Positions 33,871 to 43,697 of a stretch of 64,000 bases of DNA are shown here, in pieces; positions within the stretch are counted from its first letter, which is position 1; every line of letters begins with the position of its first letter. The notes under the pieces are model-generated. The model saw only the letters and a program-made list of their open reading frames with translations. It did no database searches and was not told the origin of the DNA. Position numbers and translations under genes: made by a program. The stretch comes from an uncultured Alphaproteobacteria bacterium (GTDB taxonomy: Bacteria; Pseudomonadota; Alphaproteobacteria; HIMB59; GCA-002718135), in NCBI GenBank assembly GCA_902623255.1, contig CACNSY010000001.1:172640-236639 (forward strand). Direction: 5' to 3'.

Positions 33871-34605
33871 ATGACAGCCTTAAGTGTTAATGTAAACAAG
33901 TTTGCTTTAGTAAGAAATGCTAGAGGAGCTGATTTACCAAACTTAATTGATATTAGTGATAAATGTTTAAACTATGGTGCTGATGGAATTACAGTACATC
34001 CGCGTCCTGATGAAAGACACGCAAAATTTTCTGACCTAGAACCTTTAAAAAACTTATTATCAAAATTTGAAAATAAAGAATTTAATATAGAGGGATACCC
34101 ATCAGATTTTTTTGTCAAAAAAGTAATTGAAGTTAAACCAGATCAAGTAACTTTAGTTCCAGATCCACCTGGTGCTCTTACCTCTTCTTTTGGTTGGGAC
34201 TGTGAAACTAACAAAAATTTATTAACAGATATAGTTAGTGAATTTAAGAGTAATAATATTCGCGTTTCAATATTTATTAACCCTTCTATAAAAACACTGG
34301 AAAATTTAGAAGTAATAAAAACTGATAGAGTAGAACTTTATACTTTTGATTATGCTCATAACTTTAATGAAAATAAGGAAAAAGCAATTAAAGATTATAT
34401 TAACGTAAAAAACTATTTAGAAAAAGAGTTTCCAAAAATTCAATTAAATGCTGGTCATGATTTAAATTTAGAAAATTTAAAGTTTTTTTTAGATAAAATA
34501 AATAATATTAAAGAAGTATCTATTGGTCATGCTCTCATCTGTGATACTTTTGAATTTGGCTTACAAGAAACAATCAAAAAATATTTAACCCTAACAAATA
34601 ATTAA
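33871..34605 (+). CDS. pdxJ: Pyridoxine 5'-phosphate synthase
   Basis: 244-residue TIM-barrel enzyme that condenses 1-deoxyxylulose 5-phosphate with 3-amino-2-oxopropyl phosphate in the DXP-dependent vitamin B6 pathway. Conserved parts: LSVNVNKFALVRNARG, GADGITVHPRPDERHAKFSD, LVPDPPGALTSSFGWD and SIGHALICDTFEFGL. Length matches E. coli PdxJ (243). It follows the GST gene closely and is directly abutted by the LysE gene. Confidence 0.94.
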   Translation: MTALSVNVNKFALVRNARGADLPNLIDISDKCLNYGADGITVHPRPDERHAKFSDLEPLKNLLSKFENKEFNIEGYPSDFFVKKVIEVKPDQVTLVPDPPGALTSSFGWDCETNKNLLTDIVSEFKSNNIRVSIFINPSIKTLENLEVIKTDRVELYTFDYAHNFNENKEKAIKDYINVKNYLEKEFPKIQLNAGHDLNLENLKFFLDKINNIKEVSIGHALICDTFEFGLQETIKKYLTLTNN

Positions 34606-35214
34606 GTGACTTTTATATTTTGGCTTCAGTTTGCTACTGTCTGTGTTGCAGGAGCAATGTCACCTGGCCCAAGTTTAGCGTTAATTATAAGAAATAGTAT
34701 TACAATTAGCCGATTTGCTGGATTTATGACTGCTATTGGTCATGGGATTGGTATGGGTGTGTACGCAGTTTTTGCAGTTACTGGGCTTATAATTATTTTA
34801 ACTACAAATGAAATACTATTTCAATTTATACAAATTATTGGAATTCTATTTTTATTATTTATTGGCTTCCAATTTCTTTTCAAAAAAAATCAAGAAATTG
34901 AACATATACATAAGCAAAAAAATTTTAATTCATTCTTACAAGGTTTTTCTATAGCAATTTTAAATCCTAAAATTCTAATATGGTTTTCAGCAGTATTTTC
35001 ACAATTTGTAAAAATTGATGCTTCCTTTTTTTCACACTCAATTCTTGTCATTACTGCATCTGTAATAGATGGAATTTGGTATATTATAGTTACAGTTATA
35101 GTAACAAGTTATGGAATGGGTGATTTTTTTCAAAGAAGAAAACATATTATTCAAAAGATATCAGGATTAATTTTAGTCTTAATTGGTGTTTTGTTAATTA
35201 TCGATTTCTTCTAA
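34606..35214 (+). CDS. LysE family amino-acid exporter
   Basis: 202-residue membrane protein with about six spans. The N-terminus FWLQFATVCVAGAMSPGPSLALIIRNSI contains the SPGP motif of the LysE/RhtB family, and LNPKILIWFSAVF is the conserved NPKxxL element. It probably exports an amino acid or similar metabolite. It uses GTG immediately after the pdxJ stop. The end overlaps the convergent dipeptidase by 21 bases. Confidence 0.85.
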   Translation: MTFIFWLQFATVCVAGAMSPGPSLALIIRNSITISRFAGFMTAIGHGIGMGVYAVFAVTGLIIILTTNEILFQFIQIIGILFLLFIGFQFLFKKNQEIEHIHKQKNFNSFLQGFSIAILNPKILIWFSAVFSQFVKIDASFFSHSILVITASVIDGIWYIIVTVIVTSYGMGDFFQRRKHIIQKISGLILVLIGVLLIIDFF

Positions 35215-36276
35215 AACTCTTAAGATATTTTTTCCCATAATTTTTTCAATTTCATTACTTTTATATCCTCTTTTTTCTAAACTTTCTTGAATTATCATGT
35301 GATTTAAACAATCATTCCATTTATTTGGCAAACAATCAAGACCATCATAATCACTACCTACTCCGACATAATCAATACCTATTTTATTAATTACATACTC
35401 AATATGATCAACAAATACTTCTATACTTGGACATATGTCTGATAATTTTTTTTGAAGAAAATGTTGTTTTGCTATCCACTGGGAAGTTTTGTTAGAATAT
35501 TTTCTTTCAATAGAATTTAGTTCATCAAGATATTTTTTTCTTTCTTTAGTTTCTCTCTCTTTAAAAGATTTATCAATAAAAAAAGGATACGGATTAAGAC
35601 CAATCAAACCTTTTACTTTTTTGATTGCTTCAATTTGATCATCTTTTAAATTACGAAAATGAGGACACAAATTATACACGCTAGAATGTGAGGCTATAAA
35701 AGGTTTGGTACTTATTGATGCAATATCCCAAAAACTTTTCTCTCCAATGTGCGAAACATCAATTAGCACATTATTATCTTGGCAAATAGAAATAACCTCT
35801 TTCCCAAATTCGTTTAAACCATGACTTTTAAGTTTTGAAGAATTGTATGTCTCATCATAATTTGATGAAACCCATTCCAAAGAATGATTCCAAGTTGGGC
35901 CAAAATAGAAAAGACCTCTTTCTATAAAATGATATAAATTATTAATATCATTTTCTAAACCCTCCCCACCTTCCATTGAAATTGGAAGCATTAACTTATT
36001 ATTATTAATCGCCTCATTTATGTCTGAGAGTTTTTTTGGAATGACAATTTCTTCGTGTGATGAAATTCTTTCAATCTCATCATACATTTTATCAGCTCTT
36101 TTAAAAAAATTTGGTTCTTTAGAATTACTTGAAACCCAAATAATTAAAATTTCTAAATCAATTTCAGATTTTAATAATCTTGGTATGTCCGTATGCCCAT
36201 GTGATGTAAGCTTTGTAACATCTTCACCTTCGATAACTCTTTGCACAAGATCATTATGCAAGTCAGCTACAAACAT
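35194..36276 (-). CDS. Membrane dipeptidase-like (peptidase M19)
   Basis: 360-residue zinc dipeptidase of the renal dipeptidase family. Metal and active-site segments: DLHNDLVQRV at the N-terminus, SMEGGEGLEND (Glu), LIDVSHIGEKSFWD (His), FIASHSSVYNLCPHFRNL (His) and VGVGSDYDGL. No signal peptide, so cytosolic. Family members cleave dipeptides, including D-amino acid ones. It starts four bases after the cyclophilin stop region and is convergent with LysE. Confidence 0.87.
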   Translation of the reverse strand: MFVADLHNDLVQRVIEGEDVTKLTSHGHTDIPRLLKSEIDLEILIIWVSSNSKEPNFFKRADKMYDEIERISSHEEIVIPKKLSDINEAINNNKLMLPISMEGGEGLENDINNLYHFIERGLFYFGPTWNHSLEWVSSNYDETYNSSKLKSHGLNEFGKEVISICQDNNVLIDVSHIGEKSFWDIASISTKPFIASHSSVYNLCPHFRNLKDDQIEAIKKVKGLIGLNPYPFFIDKSFKERETKERKKYLDELNSIERKYSNKTSQWIAKQHFLQKKLSDICPSIEVFVDHIEYVINKIGIDYVGVGSDYDGLDCLPNKWNDCLNHMIIQESLEKRGYKSNEIEKIMGKNILRVLEEIDN

Positions 36277-36280
36277 TTAA

Positions 36281-36847
36281 TTATTTAATAATCTCCATTT
36301 TAATTATTTTATCTGGATCTGCAGGTGGTTCACCTCTTGTGATATTATCAACATATTCCATACCTTTAGTAACTTGAGCCCAAACGGTATATTGACCATC
36401 TAAAAAAGAGCAATCATTAAAACAAATGAAAAATTGACTATTGGCGCTATTTGGATTTTGAGCTCTTGCCATTGATACTGCCCCTCTTCCATGATTCTCA
36501 GAAGAAAATTCTGCCTCAATATCCGGAAGTTTTGATCCACCTGTGCCTGCTCTTGATAAGTTGAAATTATCATTACTTGAATTTCCAAATTCTACATCAC
36601 CGGTTTGAGCCATAAAGCCATCTATAACTCTATGAAAAACAACTCCATCATATTGTCCTTCTTCAATAAGTTGTTTGATTTGTTTTACATGTTTTGGTGC
36701 TACGTTTGGTTTTGTCTCTATTACAACAACACCATCTTTAAGTGTCATATGAATAGTATCTTTCTTTTCATCAGCCATTGAAATCCCCCCTTTTAGGAAT
36801 ATTGAGAATATGAAGATGAAAATAAATAGTTTTTTAAGTTTATTCAT
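36281..36847 (-). CDS. Cyclophilin-type peptidyl-prolyl isomerase, periplasmic
   Basis: About 188 residues; signal peptide MNKLKKLFIFIFIFSIFLKG, then a cyclophilin domain with FHRVIDGFMAQTGD, NPNSANSQFFICFNDCSFLDGQYTVWAQV. The catalytic Arg (FHRV) is present; the usual Trp in the active site is replaced by Tyr/Trp in GQYTVW, as in bacterial PpiA. It helps fold periplasmic proteins. Start chosen at ATG 36847; a GTG at 36868 is the alternative. Confidence 0.9.
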   Translation of the reverse strand: MNKLKKLFIFIFIFSIFLKGGISMADEKKDTIHMTLKDGVVVIETKPNVAPKHVKQIKQLIEEGQYDGVVFHRVIDGFMAQTGDVEFGNSSNDNFNLSRAGTGGSKLPDIEAEFSSENHGRGAVSMARAQNPNSANSQFFICFNDCSFLDGQYTVWAQVTKGMEYVDNITRGEPPADPDKIIKMEIIK

Positions 36848-36891
36848 ATTTGTTTTCTTTACCTTCACCCAAATTGTTTTATATATATGTA

Positions 36892-37356
36892 ATGCACATC
36901 TTTGAAGAAAATATCAAGAAATTAGATCTAAAAATTCCAGATATGCCAACTCCACTTGCAAATTACGTACCCTTTAAGGTTGCAGATAATACTGTTTATG
37001 TATCTGGTCAAGGACCCGTAATTGATGGTAAAATTCTTTATAGTGGAAAAGTTGGTGTAGATATTTCTGAAGAAGAAGGAATAAAAGCCGCTGAAGCTTG
37101 TTGCATTAATATTATTGCAGCTCTTAAAACATCGATAGATGGTGATTGGGATAGACTAGATTCTTTTTTAAAACTTGGAGGTTTTGTAAATTGCAATGAT
37201 AACTTTAACAATCAACCAAAGATCATAAATGGAGCATCAGATTTATTAGTCAATATTTTTGGTGACAAAGGAAGACACTCAAGATTTGCAGTTGGTTCAA
37301 ACGCACTTCCTTTAAATATTTCTGTTGAAATAGACGCCATCATTAAAATCAAATAA
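36892..37356 (+). CDS. RidA family protein (YjgF-like, 154-residue subgroup)
   Basis: 154 residues beginning MHIFEENIKKLDLKIP; an upstream TTG at 36850 is in frame but would add 14 unrelated residues overlapping the divergent gene. LANYVPFKVADNTVYVSGQGP and NALPLNISVEIDAI are typical of the slightly long RidA-related group; the Arg and Glu of the canonical site are partly different (FAVGSNALP). Family members hydrolyse reactive imines or enamines, but paralogues vary. Divergent from the cyclophilin; an acetyltransferase-like gene follows after ten bases. Confidence 0.82.
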   Translation: MHIFEENIKKLDLKIPDMPTPLANYVPFKVADNTVYVSGQGPVIDGKILYSGKVGVDISEEEGIKAAEACCINIIAALKTSIDGDWDRLDSFLKLGGFVNCNDNFNNQPKIINGASDLLVNIFGDKGRHSRFAVGSNALPLNISVEIDAIIKIK

Positions 37357-37366
37357 TAAATTTAAT

Positions 37367-38500
37367 ATGAGTAAATATTTTTTTTGCTCTTCTCTTAATG
37401 ATATTAAAAAATCAGACTGGAATGAATGTGTTCAAAATGATCATCCATTCTTGCAATATGAATTTCTTTACGCATTAGAAGAAAGTAAAAGTGCAAATAC
37501 CAAAACAGGTTGGCAACCATATCATTACATAGAAAAAGAAAATGATAAAATTATTTCATTATGTCCTCTTTACATAAAGAACCATTCGTTTGGTGAATAT
37601 ATCTTTGATCATTCTTGGGCTGATGCTTATCATCGATATGGAATAAATTATTATCCAAAACTTCAATCTGCAATTCCGTTTACACCCGTTACTGGTGATA
37701 GAATTGTTTTACATAAGTCAGTTAAAGATAAAAAGAAAAAACAAGTTCAAGTAATTAAGAATATTATAGAAGAAGCTAAAAAAATAAATGTTTCTTCACT
37801 GCATTTTAATTTTGTTAATGATGCTTCTAATTGGAATGATGTTGAGAATATAATGATTAGATCAGGGATACAGTTTCATTGGCATAATAATGAATATAAA
37901 AAATTTGATGATTTTTTAAATGATTTATCTTCCAGAAAAAGAAAAATAATTAAACGGGAAAGACAATGTATTGAAAAAAATAATTTACAAGTAAAATTAC
38001 TTAATGGAGATGATATTAAAGAAGAGCATATAAGTTTTTTTTACGATTGTTACTTAGATACTACTGGAAGAAAATGGGGATCAACGTATTTAACTAAAGA
38101 ATTTTTCTTTGAAATATTAGATAATTTCAAAAATAACATTTTACTGATAATGGCCTTCCAAGAAGACAAAATGGTTGCCTCTGCAATAAATTTTATTAGT
38201 AAAACTCATTTATATGGTCGTTTATGGGGGTCAAAATACGAAGTTCCCTTTTTACATTTTGAGCTATGTTACTATCAAGCAATAGAATATGCCATAAGAA
38301 ATAATATTAAAATAGTTGAGGCTGGTGCTCAAGGAGAACATAAGTTGCAAAGAGGATATGTTCCTACTAAAACATGGAGTGCACATTGGATTAAAGATCA
38401 AGAATTTAGCAAGGCAATTCAAAATTTTCTAGATAATGAGAGTCAGTTAATTGATAATCAGAAAGAAAGATTAGATGATTTTCTCCCGTTCAAAAATTAA
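37367..38500 (+). CDS. FemAB-like GNAT acyltransferase (DUF482)
   Basis: 377-residue cytosolic protein of the DUF482 group (peptidoglycan biosynthesis/recognition FemAB-like). Family traits: HPFLQYEFLYALEESKSA, the region FDHSWADAYHRYGINYYPKLQSAIPFTPVTG, RKRKIIKRERQ and GAQGEHKLQRGYVPTKTWSAHWI. The last segment is highly characteristic. Substrate is unknown. Convergent with clpA, overlapping by four bases. Confidence 0.85.
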   Translation: MSKYFFCSSLNDIKKSDWNECVQNDHPFLQYEFLYALEESKSANTKTGWQPYHYIEKENDKIISLCPLYIKNHSFGEYIFDHSWADAYHRYGINYYPKLQSAIPFTPVTGDRIVLHKSVKDKKKKQVQVIKNIIEEAKKINVSSLHFNFVNDASNWNDVENIMIRSGIQFHWHNNEYKKFDDFLNDLSSRKRKIIKRERQCIEKNNLQVKLLNGDDIKEEHISFFYDCYLDTTGRKWGSTYLTKEFFFEILDNFKNNILLIMAFQEDKMVASAINFISKTHLYGRLWGSKYEVPFLHFELCYYQAIEYAIRNNIKIVEAGAQGEHKLQRGYVPTKTWSAHWIKDQEFSKAIQNFLDNESQLIDNQKERLDDFLPFKN

Positions 38501-40770
38501 GCGAGTTCCTTTTTAACTTCTTGCTTATTTGAAAATTCAAAACTAATTTTTTTATCCTTGCATGTTATTTCTACGTGACCACCCTTAGACAATTTTCCAA
38601 AAATTAGTTCTTCAGCCATAGGTTTTTTAACTTTTTCTTGTATTACTCTTCCCAATTCTCTTGCGCCATAAACCTCATCATAACCTTCTTCGGCTAATAA
38701 TTCTTTTGCTTCCTTATTAATTGATAATGAAACACCTTTGTCTTCAAGTTGAGCCTCAATTTCTATGATGAACTTATCTACGATGGAAAGAACTATATTT
38801 TTAGATAAATGATTAAAATGAATTATTGAATCAATTCGATTTCTAAATTCGGGTGAAAAGATTCTATTAATTGCGTCACTACTATCATCGTTAGATCTTT
38901 TTGCATTAAATCCTATTTTGTTTTTAGATACATCAATTGCACCAGCATTAGTTGTCATGATTAATATAACATTTCTAAAATCTATAGTCTTGCCATTATG
39001 ATCAGTCAATTTTCCATAGTCCATTACTTGAAGAAGTATATTGAATAAATCAAAGTGAGCTTTTTCAATTTCATCTAAAAGAAGAACACAATGAGGATTT
39101 TGATCTACGCCATCTGTTAATAACCCCCCTTGATCAAAGCCAACATAACCTGGAGGAGCTCCGATCAGTCTGCTTACAGTATGACGTTCCATATATTCTG
39201 ACATATCAAATCTAAGAAGTTTAATACCAAGTGTATTACTTAATTGTTTAGCTACTTCAGTCTTTCCAACTCCAGTAGGTCCAGAAAATAAGTACGAGCC
39301 TATTGGTTTACCATCTTCTCTTAGCCCTGCTCTTGCTAACTTTATAGAAGATGAGAGCTCTTCTATAGCTTTGTCTTGACCAAATACGAAATTTTTCAAA
39401 TCTCTTTCTAGATTTTTTAGACTATTCTTATCACTTTGATTAACAGATTTTGTTGGAATTCTTGCCATTAAAGCAACAACTGCTTCTATATCTTTTGATA
39501 GAATAATTTTCTTTCTTTTCTCTTCGGGCAATAAATATTGTGATGCACCTGCTTCGTCAATGACATCAATGGCTTTATCAGGAAGTTTCCTATCACCTAT
39601 ATATTTATTTGATAATTCAACAGCGCTAATAATTGCTTCAGGTGAATATTTAATATTATGATGTTCTTCATAGTATGTTTTTAACCCTTCAAGAATTTTG
39701 ATTGTCTCATCTTTTGATGGTTCTTTTACGTCAATTTTTTGGAATCTTCTGACTAAAGCTCTATCTTTTTCAAAATAGTTTTTAAACTCCTTATAAGTAG
39801 TTGACCCAATGCATTTAAGAGTACCATTGCCTAAAGAAGGTTTTAATAAGTTACTGGCATCCATTGATCCCCCACTGGTAGCGCCTGCACCAATAACGGT
39901 ATGGATTTCATCTATAAATAAAACAGCTTTGTCTTTTTTTTGTAACTCTTTAAGAACTGCTTTCAATCTCTCTTCAAAATCACCTCTGTATCTTGTACCC
40001 GCAAGTAGTGCGCCCATATCCAGTGAATATATAATTGCGTCCTCCATAATTTTAGGTACTTTTTTTTCTGTAATTCTTTTTGCCAATCCTTCAGCAATTG
40101 CTGTTTTCCCAACACCAGGGTCTCCAACAAATAAAGGATTATTTTTTTGTCTTCTGCATAAAATTTGAATTGTTCTATCTAGTTCTTTGCTTCTTCCGAT
40201 TAGCTTATCAATTTTACCATCTTTTGATTTTTCATTTAAGTTAATACAAAACTGACCTAAAGCACTTTTCGGTTTTTGTTGTTCATTATTGTCATTTGTT
40301 TGGCTATCTACAAATTCTTCATTTTCAAAACTTTCATTACTTTTAGAAATACCGTGTGAAATATATTGCACAGCATCTAATCTGCTCATATTTTGTTGAT
40401 GAAGAAAATATACTGCATGACTTTCTTTTTCAGAAAATAAAGCTACAATCATGTTAGCCCCTGTAACACTCTCTCTTCCACTTGATTGCACATGAATTGC
40501 AGCTCTTTGTAAAACTCTTTGAAAACCATTTGTTAATTTTGGCTCTCCAGTAAAGTTCTCTTTAAGATTTTCTAAATCATTAATAATAAATTTCTCAACA
40601 CTTTTTTTTAAATTTGAAATATCTACTGCACACGCTTTAAGAACGCTAATTGCATCTTGGTCTTCTAAAAGAGAAAATAATAAATGTTCTAGAGTTACAT
40701 ATTCATGCTTATAAGTAGTTGCTAGTTGATATGCTTCTCTTAATGTTTTTTCTAAATTTTGTGACAACAT
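38497..40770 (-). CDS. clpA: ATP-dependent Clp protease ATP-binding subunit ClpA
   Basis: 757 residues from ATG 40770 ([11 protein letters not shown]), chosen over a longer frame because the start overlaps the clpS stop (TAATG). N domain with LEHLLFSLL, two AAA+ modules with Walker A GDPGVGKTA and GPTGVGKTE, Walker B LFIDEIH and LLLDEIEKAH, and the IGF loop region KIGFN that docks ClpP. Unfolds substrates for ClpP, using ClpS for N-degron proteins. clpP itself is not in the window. Confidence 0.96.
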   Translation of the reverse strand: MLSQNLEKTLREAYQLATTYKHEYVTLEHLLFSLLEDQDAISVLKACAVDISNLKKSVEKFIINDLENLKENFTGEPKLTNGFQRVLQRAAIHVQSSGRESVTGANMIVALFSEKESHAVYFLHQQNMSRLDAVQYISHGISKSNESFENEEFVDSQTNDNNEQQKPKSALGQFCINLNEKSKDGKIDKLIGRSKELDRTIQILCRRQKNNPLFVGDPGVGKTAIAEGLAKRITEKKVPKIMEDAIIYSLDMGALLAGTRYRGDFEERLKAVLKELQKKDKAVLFIDEIHTVIGAGATSGGSMDASNLLKPSLGNGTLKCIGSTTYKEFKNYFEKDRALVRRFQKIDVKEPSKDETIKILEGLKTYYEEHHNIKYSPEAIISAVELSNKYIGDRKLPDKAIDVIDEAGASQYLLPEEKRKKIILSKDIEAVVALMARIPTKSVNQSDKNSLKNLERDLKNFVFGQDKAIEELSSSIKLARAGLREDGKPIGSYLFSGPTGVGKTEVAKQLSNTLGIKLLRFDMSEYMERHTVSRLIGAPPGYVGFDQGGLLTDGVDQNPHCVLLLDEIEKAHFDLFNILLQVMDYGKLTDHNGKTIDFRNVILIMTTNAGAIDVSKNKIGFNAKRSNDDSSDAINRIFSPEFRNRIDSIIHFNHLSKNIVLSIVDKFIIEIEAQLEDKGVSLSINKEAKELLAEEGYDEVYGARELGRVIQEKVKKPMAEELIFGKLSKGGHVEITCKDKKISFEFSNKQEVKKELA

Positions 40771-41105
40771 TAACTTTTTTCCATTGTGCATTGTAAAGGA
40801 TGTTCATTTTTTTTTGCCATATCCATTACTGATTTACATTTAGACTCAGCAACCTCATAAGTAAATGTTCCACAAACACCAATACCATTTTTGTGAACGT
40901 GTAACATAATTTGAGTAGCCTCCTCTTGTTTTTTATTAAATATTTTTTCTAATATCATAACAACAAATTCCATTGGTGTATAATCATCATTTAACAGCAA
41001 AACATTATACATAGATGGTTTTTTTGTCTTAGGCTTTGTATCTAATAAAAGTCCTCTTTGAAAATCGTCCTTATTATTGTTATTATTTTGATCTTCATTT
41101 GCCAT
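40770..41105 (-). CDS. clpS: ClpA adaptor ClpS
   Basis: 111 residues. A flexible N-terminus rich in Asn/Asp precedes the conserved core: [39 protein letters not shown]. These form the N-degron pocket and the ClpA-binding surface. It overlaps clpA by one base, the standard clpS-clpA operon. Confidence 0.96.
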   Translation of the reverse strand: MANEDQNNNNNKDDFQRGLLLDTKPKTKKPSMYNVLLLNDDYTPMEFVVMILEKIFNKKQEEATQIMLHVHKNGIGVCGTFTYEVAESKCKSVMDMAKKNEHPLQCTMEKS

Positions 41106-41188
41106 ATTTCTTAAATAATATGTTTTAGAATATTTTAAAGTATTTTTCTGTTTGAAAGCATCGAAAATCTTATGTTAATCAAGAAAAA

Positions 41189-42301
41189 ATGAAAAAAAAT
41201 TTATTATTAATCATAATTTTAAATAGCTTTTTAATATTAGGTTTTTCATCAAATCTTTCTGCTAAAAAAGCAGCAATCGTTATTGATTTTGACACAGAAG
41301 AAGTGCTATTCGAAGTTAACGCCGATACAAGAAATTATCCAGCATCCTTAACAAAAATAATGACTCTCTACATAGTTTTTGATTATATTAATAAAGGAAA
41401 GCTTAGTTATGATAGTCAATTAAGTGTATCAAATATTGCTGCTTCAAGATCACCAAGCAAACTTTATTTAGAAGCAGGATCAAGTATAAAAGTTAGAGAT
41501 GCAATTAATGCCCTTATAATTAAATCAGCAAATGATGTAGCAACTGTAGTTTCTGAAAATATATCAGGCAGTGAAAAAGAGTTCGCTAAACTTATGACAC
41601 GCTATGCAAAAAATTTAGGCATGAATAATACAACATTTAAAAATGCGTCAGGTCTTCCCAATAGAGCGCAATTAACAACTGCAAGAGATATAGCAAAACT
41701 TTCACATGCACTAATTTCAAATTTTCCAGAAGAATATAAATTGTTTAGCAAAACAAAATTTACTTATAAGGGTAATACTTACAAAACGCATAATAAATTA
41801 ATGTTAAGCTACGATGGCGCTGATGGAATTAAAACTGGATATATAAAAGCATCTGGTTTTCAGTTAGCTTTTTCTGCTGTTAGAGATGATAAGAGATTAA
41901 TAGGAATTATTTTTGGAGGTGATACAGGAAGCCAACGGAACAAATCTTTAAAAATAATAATGGATAAAGAATTTGCCGAATTAAATATTAAGACAAAAAG
42001 TAGTAATAAGAAAATAGTTAAAAAAGACGAGACTGCAAAGAAAAAAATTGAAAATAAAAAAAATGCTTATTCCATTGTTGTTGGAACATTTAAGTATAGA
42101 AACAATGCAGAAAAACAAATCAAATTAATTAAAAGTAAATATCCAGTTTCTACTAAAGATAAAATTTCAAATGTTGTGCTGATAAAAGTTAGCGGTAAAC
42201 AACTTTATGAATCTAGATTTGAAAATTTTTCTAAAAAAGAAGCGTATACAGCCTGTAAAAGACTGAAAAAATATAATCGTGATTGTTTTGTTAGACTGTA
42301 A
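41189..42301 (+). CDS. D-alanyl-D-alanine carboxypeptidase (S11) with SPOR domain
   Basis: 370 residues. Signal peptide about 1-24, then a PBP5-type domain with SxxK (SLTK at 53-56), SxN (SAN at 113-115) and KTG (215-217). A lysine-rich linker (about 255-285) leads to a C-terminal SPOR domain (about 292-370, YSIVVGTFKYRNNAEKQI) that binds denuded glycan at division sites. It trims peptidoglycan pentapeptides in the periplasm. Convergent with the phosphomannomutase gene (11-base overlap). Confidence 0.92.
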   Translation: MKKNLLLIIILNSFLILGFSSNLSAKKAAIVIDFDTEEVLFEVNADTRNYPASLTKIMTLYIVFDYINKGKLSYDSQLSVSNIAASRSPSKLYLEAGSSIKVRDAINALIIKSANDVATVVSENISGSEKEFAKLMTRYAKNLGMNNTTFKNASGLPNRAQLTTARDIAKLSHALISNFPEEYKLFSKTKFTYKGNTYKTHNKLMLSYDGADGIKTGYIKASGFQLAFSAVRDDKRLIGIIFGGDTGSQRNKSLKIIMDKEFAELNIKTKSSNKKIVKKDETAKKKIENKKNAYSIVVGTFKYRNNAEKQIKLIKSKYPVSTKDKISNVVLIKVSGKQLYESRFENFSKKEAYTACKRLKKYNRDCFVRL

Positions 42302-43697
42302 ACTTATAATTTACACCGCTTAGAGATAACTGATTTTCGATAATTGCTATCAAAGACTTAAGGCCTTCTTGAGAAGTTGACTCTGCTCTACAGGTTAGTT
42401 GGTTTTGGGTATTACTAGCTCTCATTAGAAACCATCCATCATCATTTTCAACTCTTATACCGTCAATATCTATTATTTTACCTTCAGTATTTTTTATTCT
42501 TTCTTTTATTTCTTTAATAATTAAAAATTTTTTTGTTTCATCAACATCAAACCTTGTTTCAGGAGTCGAATAAGTTTTTGGATATATATTAATTAACTCA
42601 TTCAAGGATTTTTCTTGATTACATAATATTCGCAATAAGCGTAACGCAACATACATTGCATCATCGTAACCATAAAAATCATCTGCATAACATACATGAC
42701 CGCTCATTTCTCCTGATAAAGGCGATTTTAATTCTTTCATTTTTTCTTTTATTGGAGAGTGACCAGTTTTAGACATAATAGGATCACAATTAATTTTTTT
42801 TGCTTCATCAAAAAAAACTTTACTACATTTAACATCCATAATTATTTTTGGGTTATCGTATAAGTTAGTAATTTCTGTGCATAGTAATAACATGTACTGA
42901 TCTGCCCAAACTAAATTCCCTAAGTTGTCTACAACACCCAAACGATCTCCATCTCCATCAAAAGCAAGACCTATGTCACAACTGTTATTTTTGACTGCCT
43001 TAATCAATTGTTCCATATTTTTTGGAACAGTTGGGTCTGGATGATGATTAGGGAAATTTCCATCAACTTCTTCATTAATTAATATGTTTTCAGAATTATT
43101 TAAATTATTTGTAACTTCCTTAATAACAGCTCCCATCGCACCATTACCAATATCCCAAGCAATCTTAATTTTTTTATTGAGATTAATATTTTGTAATAAT
43201 CTTTTGGTATATTCAATTTTAATATCTTTATTAATAATTTCACCTTCGATTAATTTTAAATCATTTTGATCAATTAATTTTTGAAGACTTTGAATGTCTT
43301 CAGCATAAAAAGAATGCTTATTTAAAACCATTTTAAAGCCATTGTATTCCGAAGGATTGTGAGACCCTGTTACCATTATAACTGCGTCTGCTTTAAGGTG
43401 AAAATGGGCAAAGTAAGTCATTGGCGTAGGACCCATACCAATATTAATAACTTTAGCCCCTGAATCTTTTAAACCTTCGCAAAGTGCTTTATGTAAATCT
43501 GGTGATGTTAATCTTCCATCATAGCCAGTAGCTATTTTATTAGATTTTAATCGATTAATTACAGTGTATCCAAATGTTCTTCCTATTGTATATGCCGTAT
43601 TTTGATTAATATTATCTCCAACTACTCCTCTGATGTCATACTCTCTGAGGACCTCTTTATCAAAATTTTCAATTTTCAATTTATTTTCCAGTTCCAT
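42291..43697 (-). CDS. Phosphomannomutase/phosphoglucomutase
   Basis: 468 residues, alpha-D-phosphohexomutase family, AlgC/ManB type. Active-site phosphoserine loop VTGSHNPSEYNG, metal loop FDGDGDRLG, sugar-binding loop GEMSGH and phosphate-binding loop RASNTQNQLT are all present. Interconverts 1- and 6-phosphates of mannose or glucose for nucleotide sugars. It overlaps the UDP-glucose dehydrogenase gene by 17 bases, so the two supply precursors for surface glycan. Confidence 0.92.
   Translation of the reverse strand: MELENKLKIENFDKEVLREYDIRGVVGDNINQNTAYTIGRTFGYTVINRLKSNKIATGYDGRLTSPDLHKALCEGLKDSGAKVINIGMGPTPMTYFAHFHLKADAVIMVTGSHNPSEYNGFKMVLNKHSFYAEDIQSLQKLIDQNDLKLIEGEIINKDIKIEYTKRLLQNINLNKKIKIAWDIGNGAMGAVIKEVTNNLNNSENILINEEVDGNFPNHHPDPTVPKNMEQLIKAVKNNSCDIGLAFDGDGDRLGVVDNLGNLVWADQYMLLLCTEITNLYDNPKIIMDVKCSKVFFDEAKKINCDPIMSKTGHSPIKEKMKELKSPLSGEMSGHVCYADDFYGYDDAMYVALRLLRILCNQEKSLNELINIYPKTYSTPETRFDVDETKKFLIIKEIKERIKNTEGKIIDIDGIRVENDDGWFLMRASNTQNQLTCRAESTSQEGLKSLIAIIENQLSLSGVNYKFTV

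Noticed and set aside
39809..40168. 119-codon frame antisense to clpA
   Set aside because: Complementary to the conserved first AAA+ module; no independent signal.
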